Assembly (NCBI GenBank): GCA_020638875.1
Contig: JACKHS010000013.1
Span: forward strand, 40,366-104,365
DNA length: 64,000 nt
From: Planctomycetota bacterium
GTDB lineage: Bacteria; Planctomycetota; UBA1135; GCA-002686595
Direction: 5' to 3'
Shown: in pieces, positions 33,617 to 42,452 of the stretch
Layout: every line of letters starts with the position of its first letter
Numbering within the stretch: position 1 is the stretch's first letter
Notes under the pieces: model-generated
Told to the model about the DNA's origin: nothing
The model's database searches: none
What the model saw: the letters and a program-made list of their open reading frames with translations, nothing else
Position numbers and translations under genes: made by a program

Positions 33617-34534
33617 ATGGACATGAAGCTCGACACCGTCCTCGTCGGCATCGACGAGCTCCCGCGCGCCGAGGCCGCGGTCCGCGCCGGATTGGCGCTG
33701 GCCGGGGCCCTCGAGGCGCGGGCGCGGTTCGTGCACGCCGTCCCCGTGCCGCTCCCCGTTTGGCCCGACGTGGACACCACGCGCCTGGTGGAGCTGAACG
33801 AGGCCTCCGTCGCCGCCGCGCGCGAACACCTCGCCGGCGCGCTGGATCCGCTCCTGCGCGAAGCCGGGGCCAAGACCACCGTCGCCGAGGCGCTGGAGGT
33901 CCTGCCGGGCAACCCCTCGCGGGTCCTGGTGGACCACGCCGAGGACGTCGACGCGGACCTGATCGTGCTCGGCCCGCACAAGCGCCGGGCGCTCTTCGAC
34001 TTCGGCAGCACGGCCCGCGGCGTGCTGTCGCAAGTCCACTGCAGCGTGTGGGTCCAGCCGCGCGAGTACACGCCCGTCCGGCGCATCCTGGCGCCCATCG
34101 ACCTCTCCGAACCCAGCTTGGCCGCGCTGCGCATGTCGCTGCTGCTCGCGCGCGAGCTCGGCGCGACGCTCGACACGCTCTACTGCTTCGACGCGCCCGA
34201 GTTCTCGTGGGGCGGCGTGCCCGGCTACCCCGACGCGGGCCCGGCGTACCTGCTCGACGAGTCGCGCGAGGCCGTCGAGCGCGAGTACCACCGCGTGCTC
34301 GACGAGCTCGATTGGGCCGGCGTCGAGCACCGGCGACTCTTCGAGGACGGCGCGCCCGTCGCGCGCATCCTCGAGCACCAGGGCGAGTACGACCTCGTCT
34401 CCCTGGGCACCCACGGCCGCACGGGCTTCGCCGCAGCCGTCCTCGGCAGCGTCGCCTACGCCTGCCTCAAACAGAGCGAGCTCCCGGTGCTCGCCATTCG
34501 CTACCCCGAGCGCTGCTGGAAGGCTGGAGCCTGA
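33617..34534 (+). CDS. Universal stress protein, tandem two-domain
   Basis: 305 residues from the ATG at 33617. Two UspA domains lie in tandem: the first starts LDTVLVGIDELPRAEAAV, the second VRRILAPIDLSEPSLAAL near residue 155. The second domain keeps the full ATP loop LGTHGRTGFAAAVLGSVAYA. The first has LGPHKRRALFDFGSTARG, in which the Gly spacing is degraded. Such half-active tandem Usp proteins are common near respiratory genes. It is followed 28 bases later by the CcoG-like gene. Confidence 0.9.
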   Translation: MDMKLDTVLVGIDELPRAEAAVRAGLALAGALEARARFVHAVPVPLPVWPDVDTTRLVELNEASVAAAREHLAGALDPLLREAGAKTTVAEALEVLPGNPSRVLVDHAEDVDADLIVLGPHKRRALFDFGSTARGVLSQVHCSVWVQPREYTPVRRILAPIDLSEPSLAALRMSLLLARELGATLDTLYCFDAPEFSWGGVPGYPDAGPAYLLDESREAVEREYHRVLDELDWAGVEHRRLFEDGAPVARILEHQGEYDLVSLGTHGRTGFAAAVLGSVAYACLKQSELPVLAIRYPERCWKAGA

Positions 34535-34562
34535 CCCTTCCGCGCGCCGAAGAGACCTCACC

Positions 34563-35537
34563 ATGCCGATCGGAAACGTCAGAGAGAAGGTGCTGTACGG
34601 CATCGGCAAGAAGCGCGGCAGCGTCCACCGCTACACGATCTACCGCTGGATCGTGGGCGTCGTGTTCACGATCGCTGTCGCGCTCCTGCCGACCTTGAAC
34701 CTCTTCCGCTTCGACCTGTGGGGCGGGCACCACATGGTGCTGGGCAAGGAAGTCGACCTGCAGACCGCCGCCAAGGCCTTCGGCTACCCGTTCATGGCGG
34801 TGAACATCGGCATCGTCATCGCGAGCAAGTTCGTCGGGCGCTACCTGTGCGGGTTCGTGTGCCCGCACGGCGCGCTCTCGCGCTTCGCCGAGTACACGCG
34901 CTACTTCGGCAAGCACGCCGGCCACCGCTTCGCGGGCGAGGCCGTCATCTTCGTCGTGTGCATGTTGCTCGGCGCGGTGACCTTCAACTTCTGGGTCGAC
35001 TGGCGCGTGTTCACCCAGGGCTCGCTCGTCGCGAAGCTGCTCTCGGGCGGCTTCCTGCTCGGCGTCGCCGGCGGGTGGTACGGCCTGCTGCGCTTCCTGG
35101 GCCTGGGCTTCTGCCGCGGTTGGTGCCCCTCGGGCGTGTACTTCGCCGTGCTCGGCCCGGACTCGTACAACGGCATCGAGTTCGCGCACGAGGAGAACTG
35201 CACGCACTGCAAGGCGTGCGAGAAGGTCTGCCCCGTGGACCTGAACCCCACCGAGATGTCCGGCGGCGCGCACCGCGAGGGCATGGGCTTCTACAGCGAC
35301 GGCCTGTCGAACTTCGCGCTGTGCCTGCGCTGCGGCGACTGCGTCAACGCCTGCGAAGGCATGACCGCGCGCTTCGACACGGAGACGCCGTTGCGCATGG
35401 GCTGGCTGCCCGAGGGCGCGCGCGACTCCAAGCCGCCGCTGGAGGACGACGACGACGAGGAAGCGCCGACGCCCGCGCCGGCGACGACCGAGGCTTCCGC
35501 GGACGAGGAGCGCGCGGCGGCCGAGCCCGCGGCGTGA
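34563..35537 (+). CDS. ccoG: CcoG/NapH-like membrane polyferredoxin
   Basis: 324 residues with about five transmembrane segments. Two membrane-edge cysteine motifs, GRYLCGFVCPHGALSRF and FCRGWCPSGVYF, are followed by two 4Fe-4S sites: ENCTHCKACEKVCPVDLNP and LCLRCGDCVNACEG. The family includes CcoG, a cupric reductase for cbb3 assembly, and NapH. The C-terminal Ig-like domain of full CcoG (about 470 residues) is absent; instead there is a low-complexity acidic/Ala/Pro tail. Given the ccoI and ccoNO neighbours, a CcoG-like role is favoured over NapH. Confidence 0.82.
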   Translation: MPIGNVREKVLYGIGKKRGSVHRYTIYRWIVGVVFTIAVALLPTLNLFRFDLWGGHHMVLGKEVDLQTAAKAFGYPFMAVNIGIVIASKFVGRYLCGFVCPHGALSRFAEYTRYFGKHAGHRFAGEAVIFVVCMLLGAVTFNFWVDWRVFTQGSLVAKLLSGGFLLGVAGGWYGLLRFLGLGFCRGWCPSGVYFAVLGPDSYNGIEFAHEENCTHCKACEKVCPVDLNPTEMSGGAHREGMGFYSDGLSNFALCLRCGDCVNACEGMTARFDTETPLRMGWLPEGARDSKPPLEDDDDEEAPTPAPATTEASADEERAAAEPAA

Positions 35538-35706
35538 CGCCGACTCCGTCGACCCATGAACGCGCACGCAGGGCTTGGCCGGCCGCTACGCTCCAGGCGT
35601 CCTCGACGACCCGTCCAGGCGCGCTCGCGTCGCCAGGAGCCGCGCAGCACCTCCAGCGTCCGAGTTGTCGCGCGCGGCGCACGCGTTCCTGAATCCGCGG
35701 GGCTGC

Positions 35707-35712
35707 TAGACT
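35707..35712 (+). promoter_or_regulatory. -10-like TAGACT before the TauE/SafE-like gene
   Basis: TAGACT in a GCTAGACTC context ends ten bases before the GTG at 35723, which would give a leader of only a few bases. There is no ribosome site, which fits near-leaderless translation. Confidence 0.4.
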
Positions 35713-35722
35713 CACGCGCGAC

Positions 35723-36556
35723 GTGATCTCCTTCGAGCACCTGCTGCCCTTCCTGACGCTCGGCCTCCTGGGGGCCGCGCACTGCGCCGGCATGTGCGGC
35801 GGCTTCGCGGTCGCCGTGAGCCTGGCCTCGGGGCCCGCGCGCTGGCGCGCTCTGCGGCGCCAGCTCGTCTACGTCCTCGGCAAGGCGCTGACGTACGGCA
35901 TGCTCGGCATGCTCGCGGCGCAGGCCGGCACGCTCGTCGTGCGCGGCGGCCGCCGCCTGATCGGCGAGGACGCCGCGCAGCTCGCCGCGCTGCAGTACGG
36001 CCTCGCGTGGGTGGCCGGAGGCATGATGGTGCTCTTCGGCCTCGCGGCGATCGGCCTGGGGCCGGCTTTCCTGTCGGGCGAGGGCCTCGCGGCGCGGCTC
36101 TCGGGCGACTCGTGGTGGGCGCGCGGCGCGCGCGGGCTGCAGCGCCTGTTCGCCGCCGTGCGCGACCTGCCCGGCGACGCGGGCGCGCTCGGCACGGGCC
36201 TGCTCACCGGCCTGCTGCCCTGCGGGCTGAGCTGGAGCGCGCTCGCGCTCGCGACCACGACCGACCCGCTGACGGGCTTCTTCGGCCTGTTCGCCTTCGG
36301 CCTCGCCACGGGCCCCGTGTTGGTGCTGGTCGGCCTCGGGTGGCACGGCGTCTCGGTGCGCTTCCGCCGCCTGGCGGTCGGCGCCGCCGGTCCGATCCTG
36401 ATCGTCGCCGGCCTCTACACGGTGCTGCGCGGCGGCGTCCCGCGCAGCCTCGCGGCCGCGCGCTCGCAGGCCCTGCCGGCCTGCTGCAGCGAGGAGCCCG
36501 AGAGCGCGCCGTCCGACGCGCCCGTCGCCACGGACGGGCGCGCCGGCGGCGAGTAG
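35723..36556 (+). CDS. TauE/SafE-like membrane protein of cbb3 clusters
   Basis: 277 residues from a GTG. Six transmembrane segments are present. The first contains GLLGAAHCAGMCGGFAVAVSL, and the later LLTGLLPCGLSWSALALATT carries the Pro-Cys motif of this group. This is the COG2836-type family often annotated as sulfite exporter TauE/SafE-like or cytochrome biogenesis-like. It regularly accompanies ccoN-ccoI-ccoG genes and is thought to help metal or thiol handling during oxidase assembly. The C-terminal tail has CCSEEPES. It converges on the rrf2 gene, seven bases away. Confidence 0.8.
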   Translation: MISFEHLLPFLTLGLLGAAHCAGMCGGFAVAVSLASGPARWRALRRQLVYVLGKALTYGMLGMLAAQAGTLVVRGGRRLIGEDAAQLAALQYGLAWVAGGMMVLFGLAAIGLGPAFLSGEGLAARLSGDSWWARGARGLQRLFAAVRDLPGDAGALGTGLLTGLLPCGLSWSALALATTTDPLTGFFGLFAFGLATGPVLVLVGLGWHGVSVRFRRLAVGAAGPILIVAGLYTVLRGGVPRSLAAARSQALPACCSEEPESAPSDAPVATDGRAGGE

Positions 36557-36563
36557 CGGGCGG

Positions 36564-37037
36564 CTAGAAGACGGAGACCTTGCCCGGCTCCGGCGTGCCG
36601 CAGGGATAGCCCGACTGCGGCTTGTTCTCGCAGAAGGCCACGAGGTCGGCGAGCGTGGTCTTCTCCATCTTGGCCTCGAAGGCGTCCGCGGCGACCTTCC
36701 AGTACTCGTGCATCGGGCAGGCGCGCTCGTCGCTGCACTCGGCCTGACCGAGCAGGCAGCCGCGCGGGCCGCGGTTGGTCTCCTGGGACTCGGCGATGCG
36801 CGCGAGCGGCACGTCCTTCGGCTCGAGCGCCAGGCGGAAGCCGCCGTTGCGGCCGCGCTGGCTCTCGAGCACTTCGCGCGTCACCAGGGGCTGGAGGATC
36901 TTGCCCAGGAAGGGCGCCGGGATCCCGAGCTTGTCGGCCATCTCGCGGGCGAGGTGGTAGCGACCGTCCCCGCGCTGCTGGGCGAGGTAGGTCAGGGCTC
37001 GAACGGCGTACTCGGTGGAACGAGAGATCGGGTTCAC
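36564..37037 (-). CDS. Rrf2-family regulator with Fe-S-type cysteines
   Basis: 157 residues from a GTG. The winged helix is typical: STEYAVRALTYLAQQ, LAREMADKLGIPAPFLGKILQPL, and the wing ESQRGRNGGFRLA. Three cysteines in GCLLGQAECSDERAC are spaced as in IscR/NsrR-type Fe-S cluster sensors. The C-terminus is long and has one more Cys (SGYPCGTPEPG). An Fe-S Rrf2 protein beside the cbb3 assembly genes suggests redox, iron or nitric-oxide control of this locus. A pair of 10-base direct repeats lies 80-110 bases upstream. Confidence 0.92.
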   Translation of the reverse strand: MNPISRSTEYAVRALTYLAQQRGDGRYHLAREMADKLGIPAPFLGKILQPLVTREVLESQRGRNGGFRLALEPKDVPLARIAESQETNRGPRGCLLGQAECSDERACPMHEYWKVAADAFEAKMEKTTLADLVAFCENKPQSGYPCGTPEPGKVSVF

Positions 37038-37115
37038 GAGTCTCGGGGATGGGGGTTGGGAAGGGGGGGAGCGAGCTTGGGGACGTTCGCGTCCCGACAG
37101 GCTACCCGATATCCA

Positions 37116-37145
37116 GAGTCTAGCTCGTAATTTCGGAGTCTAGCT
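37116..37145. repeat. Paired direct repeat GAGTCTAGCT upstream of rrf2
   Basis: GAGTCTAGCT occurs at 37116-37125 and again at 37136-37145, 20 bases apart, which is two helical turns. The patch is much richer in A and T than its surroundings. It lies between the divergent rrf2 and kinase genes. It could be an autoregulatory operator or a promoter; read on the reverse strand, TAGACT occurs in each copy. Confidence 0.45.
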
Positions 37146-37229
37146 TGCAGGGGCCCAGGAGGGGTAGCGGGAAGCGCCTCGGGGCGGCGGCAGGACCCGA
37201 GCCTGGGAGACCCGCGGTGGGGGCGAGCG

Positions 37230-37235
37230 TACGCT
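37230..37235 (+). promoter_or_regulatory. -10-like TACGCT before the kinase-like gene
   Basis: TACGCT ends seven bases before the GTG at 37243, the same spacing as before other genes here. It supports GTG 37243 over the ATG two codons later. Confidence 0.4.
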
Positions 37236-37242
37236 GGTGCCT

Positions 37243-38307
37243 GTGAGGATGGACGACTCGCCGCTCTGGATCGGCCTCGACGGGGGGGCCACCAAGCTCG
37301 CCCTGTGCCTCGTGAGGCAGGACGAGGTCGGGCGCCTCGTGCTGCGCGCGCCGGCCCAGCGGCTGGCCTGGCCCGCGGACGAGGGCTTCCGTCCGCTGCC
37401 GCTCGAGGACCAGCTCGCGCAGCTCGAGGCGGGCGGGCCGCGCCTCGCCGAAGTCGAACAGCGACTGGGGGCCGCGTGGGTCGCGGCCTGCGCGGACGCG
37501 GTGCACGCGACGGCGCGGCGGCGAGGGGCGCGCGAGCTGCGGCTCGGGCTGTGCCTCGCGGGGCGCAAGGACGCGGCCGAGCGCGGCGTGGTCGCGGCGC
37601 TCGGCGGACCGCGCCTGCCCGCGTTCGCGGCCGAGCTCGAGGCGGCGCTGCGCGCGCGCGACCTGGACCTCGGTCCCGCGCCGCTGCGCCTCGCGTCGGA
37701 CGGCGTGGCGGCCGGCTTCGGCGAGGAGCTCGCGCTCGGCGGCGCGCTCGGCGACGCGCGCGACGCGCTCTCGTCGTCGGCGTGGGCACCGGTCTCGCCG
37801 AGGCGGTCAAGCTCGCGGGCGCGCACCTCGGCGCGCGCCGCGTGGCCGCGCTGCACGCGCCGGCGCACGCGACGCCTCTGGCCGTGCTCGCGCCGGACCT
37901 CGCGCGCCGCGGACGATGCGCGCCGGCTCAGCGTCGAGGGCGCGGCCGGTCTGGGCGGCGTGCAGCGCGCCTTCGACGCGACCGGGCAGCGGCGCGTCGT
38001 CACGGCTGCGACGCAGGGGACCGGCGCGCGCGCGCGCTGCTCGAGCGCGCCGGCCGCGTGCTCGGGCGCTTCCTGCGAGCGCGCGTCGCGGCGCTCGTGC
38101 GTGCGGGAGCCGAGCCGCCGCGCGTCGTGCTCGTGCTCGGCGCAGCGCGCGGGCGAGCTCGCGGACACGCGCTGGTGGTCGCCGCTGCTCGACGAGCTCG
38201 ACGCCGAGACCGCCGGGTGCGAGGCGCCGCGCGTCTCCGCGCTCGTCGAGGCTCCCGCGCTGGGCGCGCTCGCCGCGGCGCTGGGGCGCATCGCGGCGCA
38301 GGTGTAG
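37243..38307 (+). pseudogene. BadF/GlcNAc-kinase-like sugar kinase gene with four frame changes
   Basis: The start reads WIGLDGGATKLALCLV, an ASKHA phosphate-1 motif, and the next 150 residues keep a coherent kinase-like pattern (LGLCLAGRKDAAERG, LASDGVAAGFGEE). Near 37771 the frame changes to VVGVGTGLAEAVKLAGAHLG. Near 37905 it returns to RRLSVEGAAGLGGVQRAF. Near 38030 it moves again to LLERAGRVLGRFLRARVAAL. Near 38150 it returns to GELADTRWWSPLLDELD. The original frame is open throughout but gives Arg/Ser-rich nonsense between. The shifts alternate in direction and sit in CGCG- or TCG-rich runs, so sequencing errors are at least as likely as decay. The intact product would phosphorylate a sugar imported by the symporter 51 bases downstream. 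Confidence 0.7.
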
Positions 38308-38358
38308 CCGGCCGCGACCGCGCTGGAGCCCGAGCGCCCGGCGCGGCATGCTGCGGCC

Positions 38359-40098
38359 ATGTCGCTCGCGCCGCTCCCCGCAAGCTCCGCCGAGGTCGCG
38401 CGCGGCTTCGGCGCGCTGGACTGGGGCGTGCTGCTCGGCTTGCTGCTCGCGACGACCTGGCTCGGTCACCGCATGGCGGGCCGTCAACGCGACGCGCGCG
38501 ACTTCTTCCTCGCCGGGCGCACGCTGCCGTGGTGGGCCGTGGCCGCGTCGATCGTTGCCACCGAGATCTCGGCGGTGACGTTCGTCAGCCTGCCGTCGGT
38601 GGTCTACCGGCCGGGCGGCGACCTGACCTACCTGCAGATCGTGCTCTTCGGCTCGCTGATCGCGCGCGTCGTCGTCGGCTACGTGTTGCTGCCGGCGTAC
38701 TACGAGCGCGAGATCGAGAGCCCCTACGACTACGTCGGCGCGCGGCTCGGGCGCGCGGGGCGCGGCGTGACGACCGGACTGTTCACGCTGGGCGGCTTGC
38801 TCGCGCAGGGCGCACGTGTGTACCTGACGGCGCTCGTGCTCGAGGTGCTGCTGCACGACGAGCTCGCGCGCCTCGCGTCCGCGACGGGCGTGCCGCCGCT
38901 CGTCGCCGCCGTGCTGTCGGTCGGCCTCGTCGCCGTCGCCTGGACGTGGATGGGCGGCATCGCCACGGTGGTGTGGACCGACGCGGTGCTGTTCCTGCTG
39001 TTCCTCGCGGGCATCGGCGTGAGCCTCGCGGCGCTGCACCTCGGCCTCGACGGCGGGCTCGGCGCGGCGTTCGAGCGCGCCGCCGCAGCGGGCAAGCTGC
39101 GCGTGATCGACACGAGCACCGACCTCGCGAAGCCGTACACGCTGTGGGTCGCGCTGTTCGTCGCGTCGTGGGGGCAGGTCGCGCCGTACGGCTGCGATCA
39201 GCTCATGACGCAGCGGCTGTTCTGTTGCCGCGATGCGCGCGAGGCGCGCCGCGCGGTGCTGGCTTCGATCGTGGCGGCGGCGGTGGTGCTCGCGGCGGCG
39301 CTGGTGGGCGTGGGGCTGTGGGCCTGGTACGACCAGCACCCGCCGAGCGCGGCGCAGGCCGCGTTGCTCGCGCGCGAACCCGACAAGGTCTTCCCGCTCT
39401 TCATCGCCGACGCGCTGCCGAGCGGGCTGCGCGGGCTGGTGCTCGCCGGCGTGTTCGCCGCGGCGATCTCGAGCATGGACTCGATCCTGGCCGCGCTCTC
39501 GCAGACGACCGCGCGCCTCCTGCCCGCGCCGCGTGACGCGCGCACGGCGCTGCGGCGCTCGCGCGGACTCGTGCTGGCGTTCGGCGCGCTGCTGTGCGCG
39601 TCGGCGGTCGCCATGCAGGCGGCCCACGACGCGTACCGCTCCGTACTCGACCTCGCGCTGGCCATGGCGGGCTACACGGGAGGCGCCTTGCTCGGCGCGT
39701 TCGTGCTCGCGTTCGCGCGGCTCGACGTCGACGGGCGCGGGTTGGTGCTGTCGGCGCCGCTCTCGGTGCTGGCGGTCGTCGCGACGGCGTGGCACGAGCG
39801 CTGGACGACGTTGTCGATCGTCGCGGTCGGCGTGCTCCTGCTCGCGGCACTCGCGCGGCAGTCGCGCGGCGGGCGCGTGCCGTGGGGACTCGGCCGCGCC
39901 GGTCAGGCGGCGCTGCTCGCCCTGGCGCTCGCCGCCTGCGCGTGGACAGCGCAGGCGGGCACGCTGCCGGGAGGCCGGTCCTTGCCGTGGCCCTGGTACC
40001 CGCCCATCGGCGCGACCGTGACGGTCGCGCTCGGCTGGCTGCTCGACCCGCGCCGCCTCAGCCGCGCGGAGCGGAGCGCTCGAGCATCGACACGCTGA
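38359..40098 (+). CDS. Sodium:solute symporter family transporter
   Basis: 579 residues with about fourteen transmembrane helices. Family signatures are DFFLAGRTLPWWAVAASIVATEISAVTF in the first helices, ESPYDYVGARLG and WGQVAPYGCDQLMTQRLFCC in the middle, and the sodium-site helix LVLAGVFAAAISSMDSILAALSQTT. SSS members of this type import sugars, sialic acid or related organic solutes with sodium. The gene directly follows the kinase-like gene, suggesting a shared sugar-use unit. Its 3' end overlaps the convergent cheX-like gene by 41 bases. CATGCT sits six bases before the ATG. Confidence 0.9.
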   Translation: MSLAPLPASSAEVARGFGALDWGVLLGLLLATTWLGHRMAGRQRDARDFFLAGRTLPWWAVAASIVATEISAVTFVSLPSVVYRPGGDLTYLQIVLFGSLIARVVVGYVLLPAYYEREIESPYDYVGARLGRAGRGVTTGLFTLGGLLAQGARVYLTALVLEVLLHDELARLASATGVPPLVAAVLSVGLVAVAWTWMGGIATVVWTDAVLFLLFLAGIGVSLAALHLGLDGGLGAAFERAAAAGKLRVIDTSTDLAKPYTLWVALFVASWGQVAPYGCDQLMTQRLFCCRDAREARRAVLASIVAAAVVLAAALVGVGLWAWYDQHPPSAAQAALLAREPDKVFPLFIADALPSGLRGLVLAGVFAAAISSMDSILAALSQTTARLLPAPRDARTALRRSRGLVLAFGALLCASAVAMQAAHDAYRSVLDLALAMAGYTGGALLGAFVLAFARLDVDGRGLVLSAPLSVLAVVATAWHERWTTLSIVAVGVLLLAALARQSRGGRVPWGLGRAGQAALLALALAACAWTAQAGTLPGGRSLPWPWYPPIGATVTVALGWLLDPRRLSRAERSARASTR

Positions 40099-40519
40099 AC
40101 GGCGAGCCGAGGCAGTCGAACACCAGCTCGCCGAGCTCGTGGCTGCCGCGCACGGAGAGGCTGTCGATCTCGCCCTCGGCCACGGCCGGCATCGAGACGT
40201 GGTGGTCGCTGCCGGGCGTGAGCGCCTTCACGTTGCCGGCGATCATGTGCGCCAGCTCGCCGAGGGCGTCGCGCATCAGCTCGGGCGTCACCTCGTGCGG
40301 CTCGAGGCCGAACATGATCGCCGTGAGCTTGACGGTCAGCTCGCGCGAGCACTGCATGGTCACCGCGCCTTGCCACTCGCCCATGATCTGGACGCAGCAG
40401 ACGTAGTCACCGCGGCGGCCCGGCGGGTGGCCGGTCTGCGAGTGCGTCGCGTCGAGCGCCAGCATCGAGCCCCAGACGGCCTCGACGATCTCGATCAGCT
40501 CTTGTTCGGGGAAGTCCAT
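40058..40519 (-). CDS. cheX: CheX-like chemotaxis phosphatase with altered motif
   Basis: 153 residues. The fold matches CheX/CheC-type proteins: GEWQGAVTMQCSRELTVKLTAIMFGLE, then the helix ELMRDALGELAHMIAGNVKALT. In active CheX/CheC/FliY phosphatases the motif is [D/S]-x3-E-x2-N; here Asp and Glu are present but Asn is His (ELAH). Dephosphorylation of CheY-P may be lost or modified. It is the last gene of the chemotaxis operon, 9 bases after cheR, and overlaps the symporter gene end. Confidence 0.8.
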   Translation of the reverse strand: MDFPEQELIEIVEAVWGSMLALDATHSQTGHPPGRRGDYVCCVQIMGEWQGAVTMQCSRELTVKLTAIMFGLEPHEVTPELMRDALGELAHMIAGNVKALTPGSDHHVSMPAVAEGEIDSLSVRGSHELGELVFDCLGSPFSVSMLERSAPRG

Positions 40520-40528
40520 GTGCGCACC

Positions 40529-41350
40529 TCAGCCTGCAATCCGGTAGACCCAGGTCGACCCACGGCGGACCCGCTGGAACTCGTCGTCGATGTTGATCGT
40601 CGTCTCCGACCCCCCGAGGAACATGATGCCGCCGGGGTTCAGCAGGCCGCGAATGCGGCCCATGATCTGTCGCTTCGTCTCGGCGTCGAAGTAGATCAGC
40701 ACGTTGCGGATGAAGACGATGTCGAACTTGGGCAGGCCCAGCCACGGCTTGCACAGGTTGATCTCGCGCAGGTCCAGCATGTCGCGGAGCTCCGGCTTCA
40801 CCATCCAGGTCGCACCTTCCTTCGTGAAGTACTTCACGAGATACGAAGCCGGCAGGCCGCGGTTCACCTCGAGCTGGCTGTAGGCGCCGACGCGCACGCG
40901 CTCGAGCATGTTGCGCGAGAGGTCGCTGGCGAGGAAGCGTACCTTCCACGACTTGAGCTCGGGGAAGTGCTCGCGCAGCAGCATGCAGACCGTGTAGGGC
41001 TCCTGTCCGCTCGAGCTCGCGGCGCACCAGAGCGAGAGCTCCTTCTTGCTCCTGTTGCGCTCGATGAGCTCGGGCAGCACTTCCTCGCGCAAGGCCTCGA
41101 ACGGGTGCTTGTCGCGGAAGAAGAGCGTCTCGTTGGTGGTCATCGCTTCGATGACCTTGTCGGTGAGCTCGCCGTTGGGGTTCGAGCGCATCTTCGCCAC
41201 GAGCGACTCGACCGAAGGAAGGCCTTCCACCTTGGCCAACGGGCCGAGGCGTGACTCGACGAGGTACTCCTTGCCCGACTCGAGCACGATCGCGGAGCGC
41301 TCCCGGACGAGAGTGCAGACGAACTGGAAGTCTTGAGCGGCTAGCGACAT
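40529..41350 (-). CDS. cheR: Chemotaxis protein methyltransferase CheR
   Basis: 273 residues. The N-terminal helical domain ends with the family motif MTTNETLFFRDKHPFE. The SAM-binding domain has LWCAASSSGQEPYTVCMLL, FLASDLSRNMLE and FDIVFIRNVLIYFD, with the NVLIYF motif contacting the cofactor. It methylates glutamates on chemoreceptors. No receptor gene is present nearby. It lies eight bases downstream of cheB. Confidence 0.96.
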   Translation of the reverse strand: MSLAAQDFQFVCTLVRERSAIVLESGKEYLVESRLGPLAKVEGLPSVESLVAKMRSNPNGELTDKVIEAMTTNETLFFRDKHPFEALREEVLPELIERNRSKKELSLWCAASSSGQEPYTVCMLLREHFPELKSWKVRFLASDLSRNMLERVRVGAYSQLEVNRGLPASYLVKYFTKEGATWMVKPELRDMLDLREINLCKPWLGLPKFDIVFIRNVLIYFDAETKRQIMGRIRGLLNPGGIMFLGGSETTINIDDEFQRVRRGSTWVYRIAG

Positions 41351-41358
41351 GTCGTCTC

Positions 41359-42447
41359 TCAGCTTGCTTGGGCGCGGGGGGTGCGGAGCGTGTTGCCGTC
41401 GCGGCTGAGTCGTTGGTTCAGCTCACCGGCGATCTCCGCGAGCGGCAGGACCGCGTCGGCGAGGCCGTTGCGGGCCACGAAGCCCGGCATGCCCCACACG
41501 ACGCTGGTCGCCTCGTCCTGGACGACGACGCTGCCGCCCGCGTGACGGACGTGCTCGCAGCCGACCAGGCCGTCCTGGCCCATGCCGGTGAGCACGACGC
41601 CGAGCACGCCTTCGCCGTACACCGCGACGGCGCTCTCGAACAGCGGGTCGACGGCGGGGCGGCAGGAGTTGACCGGCGGCCCCTGGTCGAGCTGCAGCGT
41701 CGGGCCGCCGTCGCAGGCGACGACGCGCATGTGGAAGTCCCCGGGCGCGATGTAGACGTGGCCGGGTTCGAGCCGCTCGCCGCCCTTGCACTCGTGAACG
41801 GCGAGCGGCGCGCTCTTGTCGAGCCGCTCGGCGAGGAGGCGCGTGAACATGGGCGGCATGTGCTGCACGATGACCACGGGGACCGGCAGGTCGGGTGCGA
41901 GCCCCGGGATCACCTCGGCCAGCGCGTTCGGGCCGCCGGTCGAGACGCCGATGGCGAGCAGCGTCGGCGTGGGGCCCTTGCGGCCGCTGCGCGGCAGCGG
42001 CGCGCGAGGCCGCTTCGGCTTCGCGTCAGGTGCGTCGTCGACCTTGCACAGCGCGCGGATCTTGGGGAGGAAGTCGGCCTTGAGCTGCTCCAGCGGCAGC
42101 GTCGAGCCCAGTCGACCTTGCGGCTTCGTGACGTAGTCGGACGCGCCCAACGACAGCGCTTCGAGCGTGACCTCGGCGCCCTCTTCCGTCGAGCCGCTGA
42201 ACATCACGACCGGCAACGCCGGCCACTGGCGGCGGATGCGCTTGAGCGTCTCGATGCCGTCCATCTCGGGCATCTCGACGTCGAGCGTGACGAGGTCCGG
42301 GTTGAGCTGCGCGATCTTCTGCAGGGCGATCTTGCCGTTGGAGGCGAGCCCGACGATCTCCGCGGCTTGCTCCTTCTCGAGCATCGTCCGCAGCAACTTG
42401 CGGCTGATGACGTCGTCGTCGACGATCAGAATGCGGGCCTTGCGCAT
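41359..42447 (-). CDS. cheB: Chemotaxis protein-glutamate methylesterase/deamidase CheB
   Basis: 362 residues. The receiver domain has ILIVDDDVISRKLL, the acceptor Asp in LVTLDVEMPEMDGIETL and the Lys in DYVTKP. The C-terminal esterase carries the catalytic triad in GVSTGGP (Ser), QHMPPMFT (His) and LTGMGQDG (Asp). A charged linker joins the domains. It removes methyl groups from receptors, opposing CheR, when phosphorylated by CheA. It lies five bases after cheY. Confidence 0.97.
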   Translation of the reverse strand: MRKARILIVDDDVISRKLLRTMLEKEQAAEIVGLASNGKIALQKIAQLNPDLVTLDVEMPEMDGIETLKRIRRQWPALPVVMFSGSTEEGAEVTLEALSLGASDYVTKPQGRLGSTLPLEQLKADFLPKIRALCKVDDAPDAKPKRPRAPLPRSGRKGPTPTLLAIGVSTGGPNALAEVIPGLAPDLPVPVVIVQHMPPMFTRLLAERLDKSAPLAVHECKGGERLEPGHVYIAPGDFHMRVVACDGGPTLQLDQGPPVNSCRPAVDPLFESAVAVYGEGVLGVVLTGMGQDGLVGCEHVRHAGGSVVVQDEATSVVWGMPGFVARNGLADAVLPLAEIAGELNQRLSRDGNTLRTPRAQAS

Positions 42448-42452
42448 GGCGG

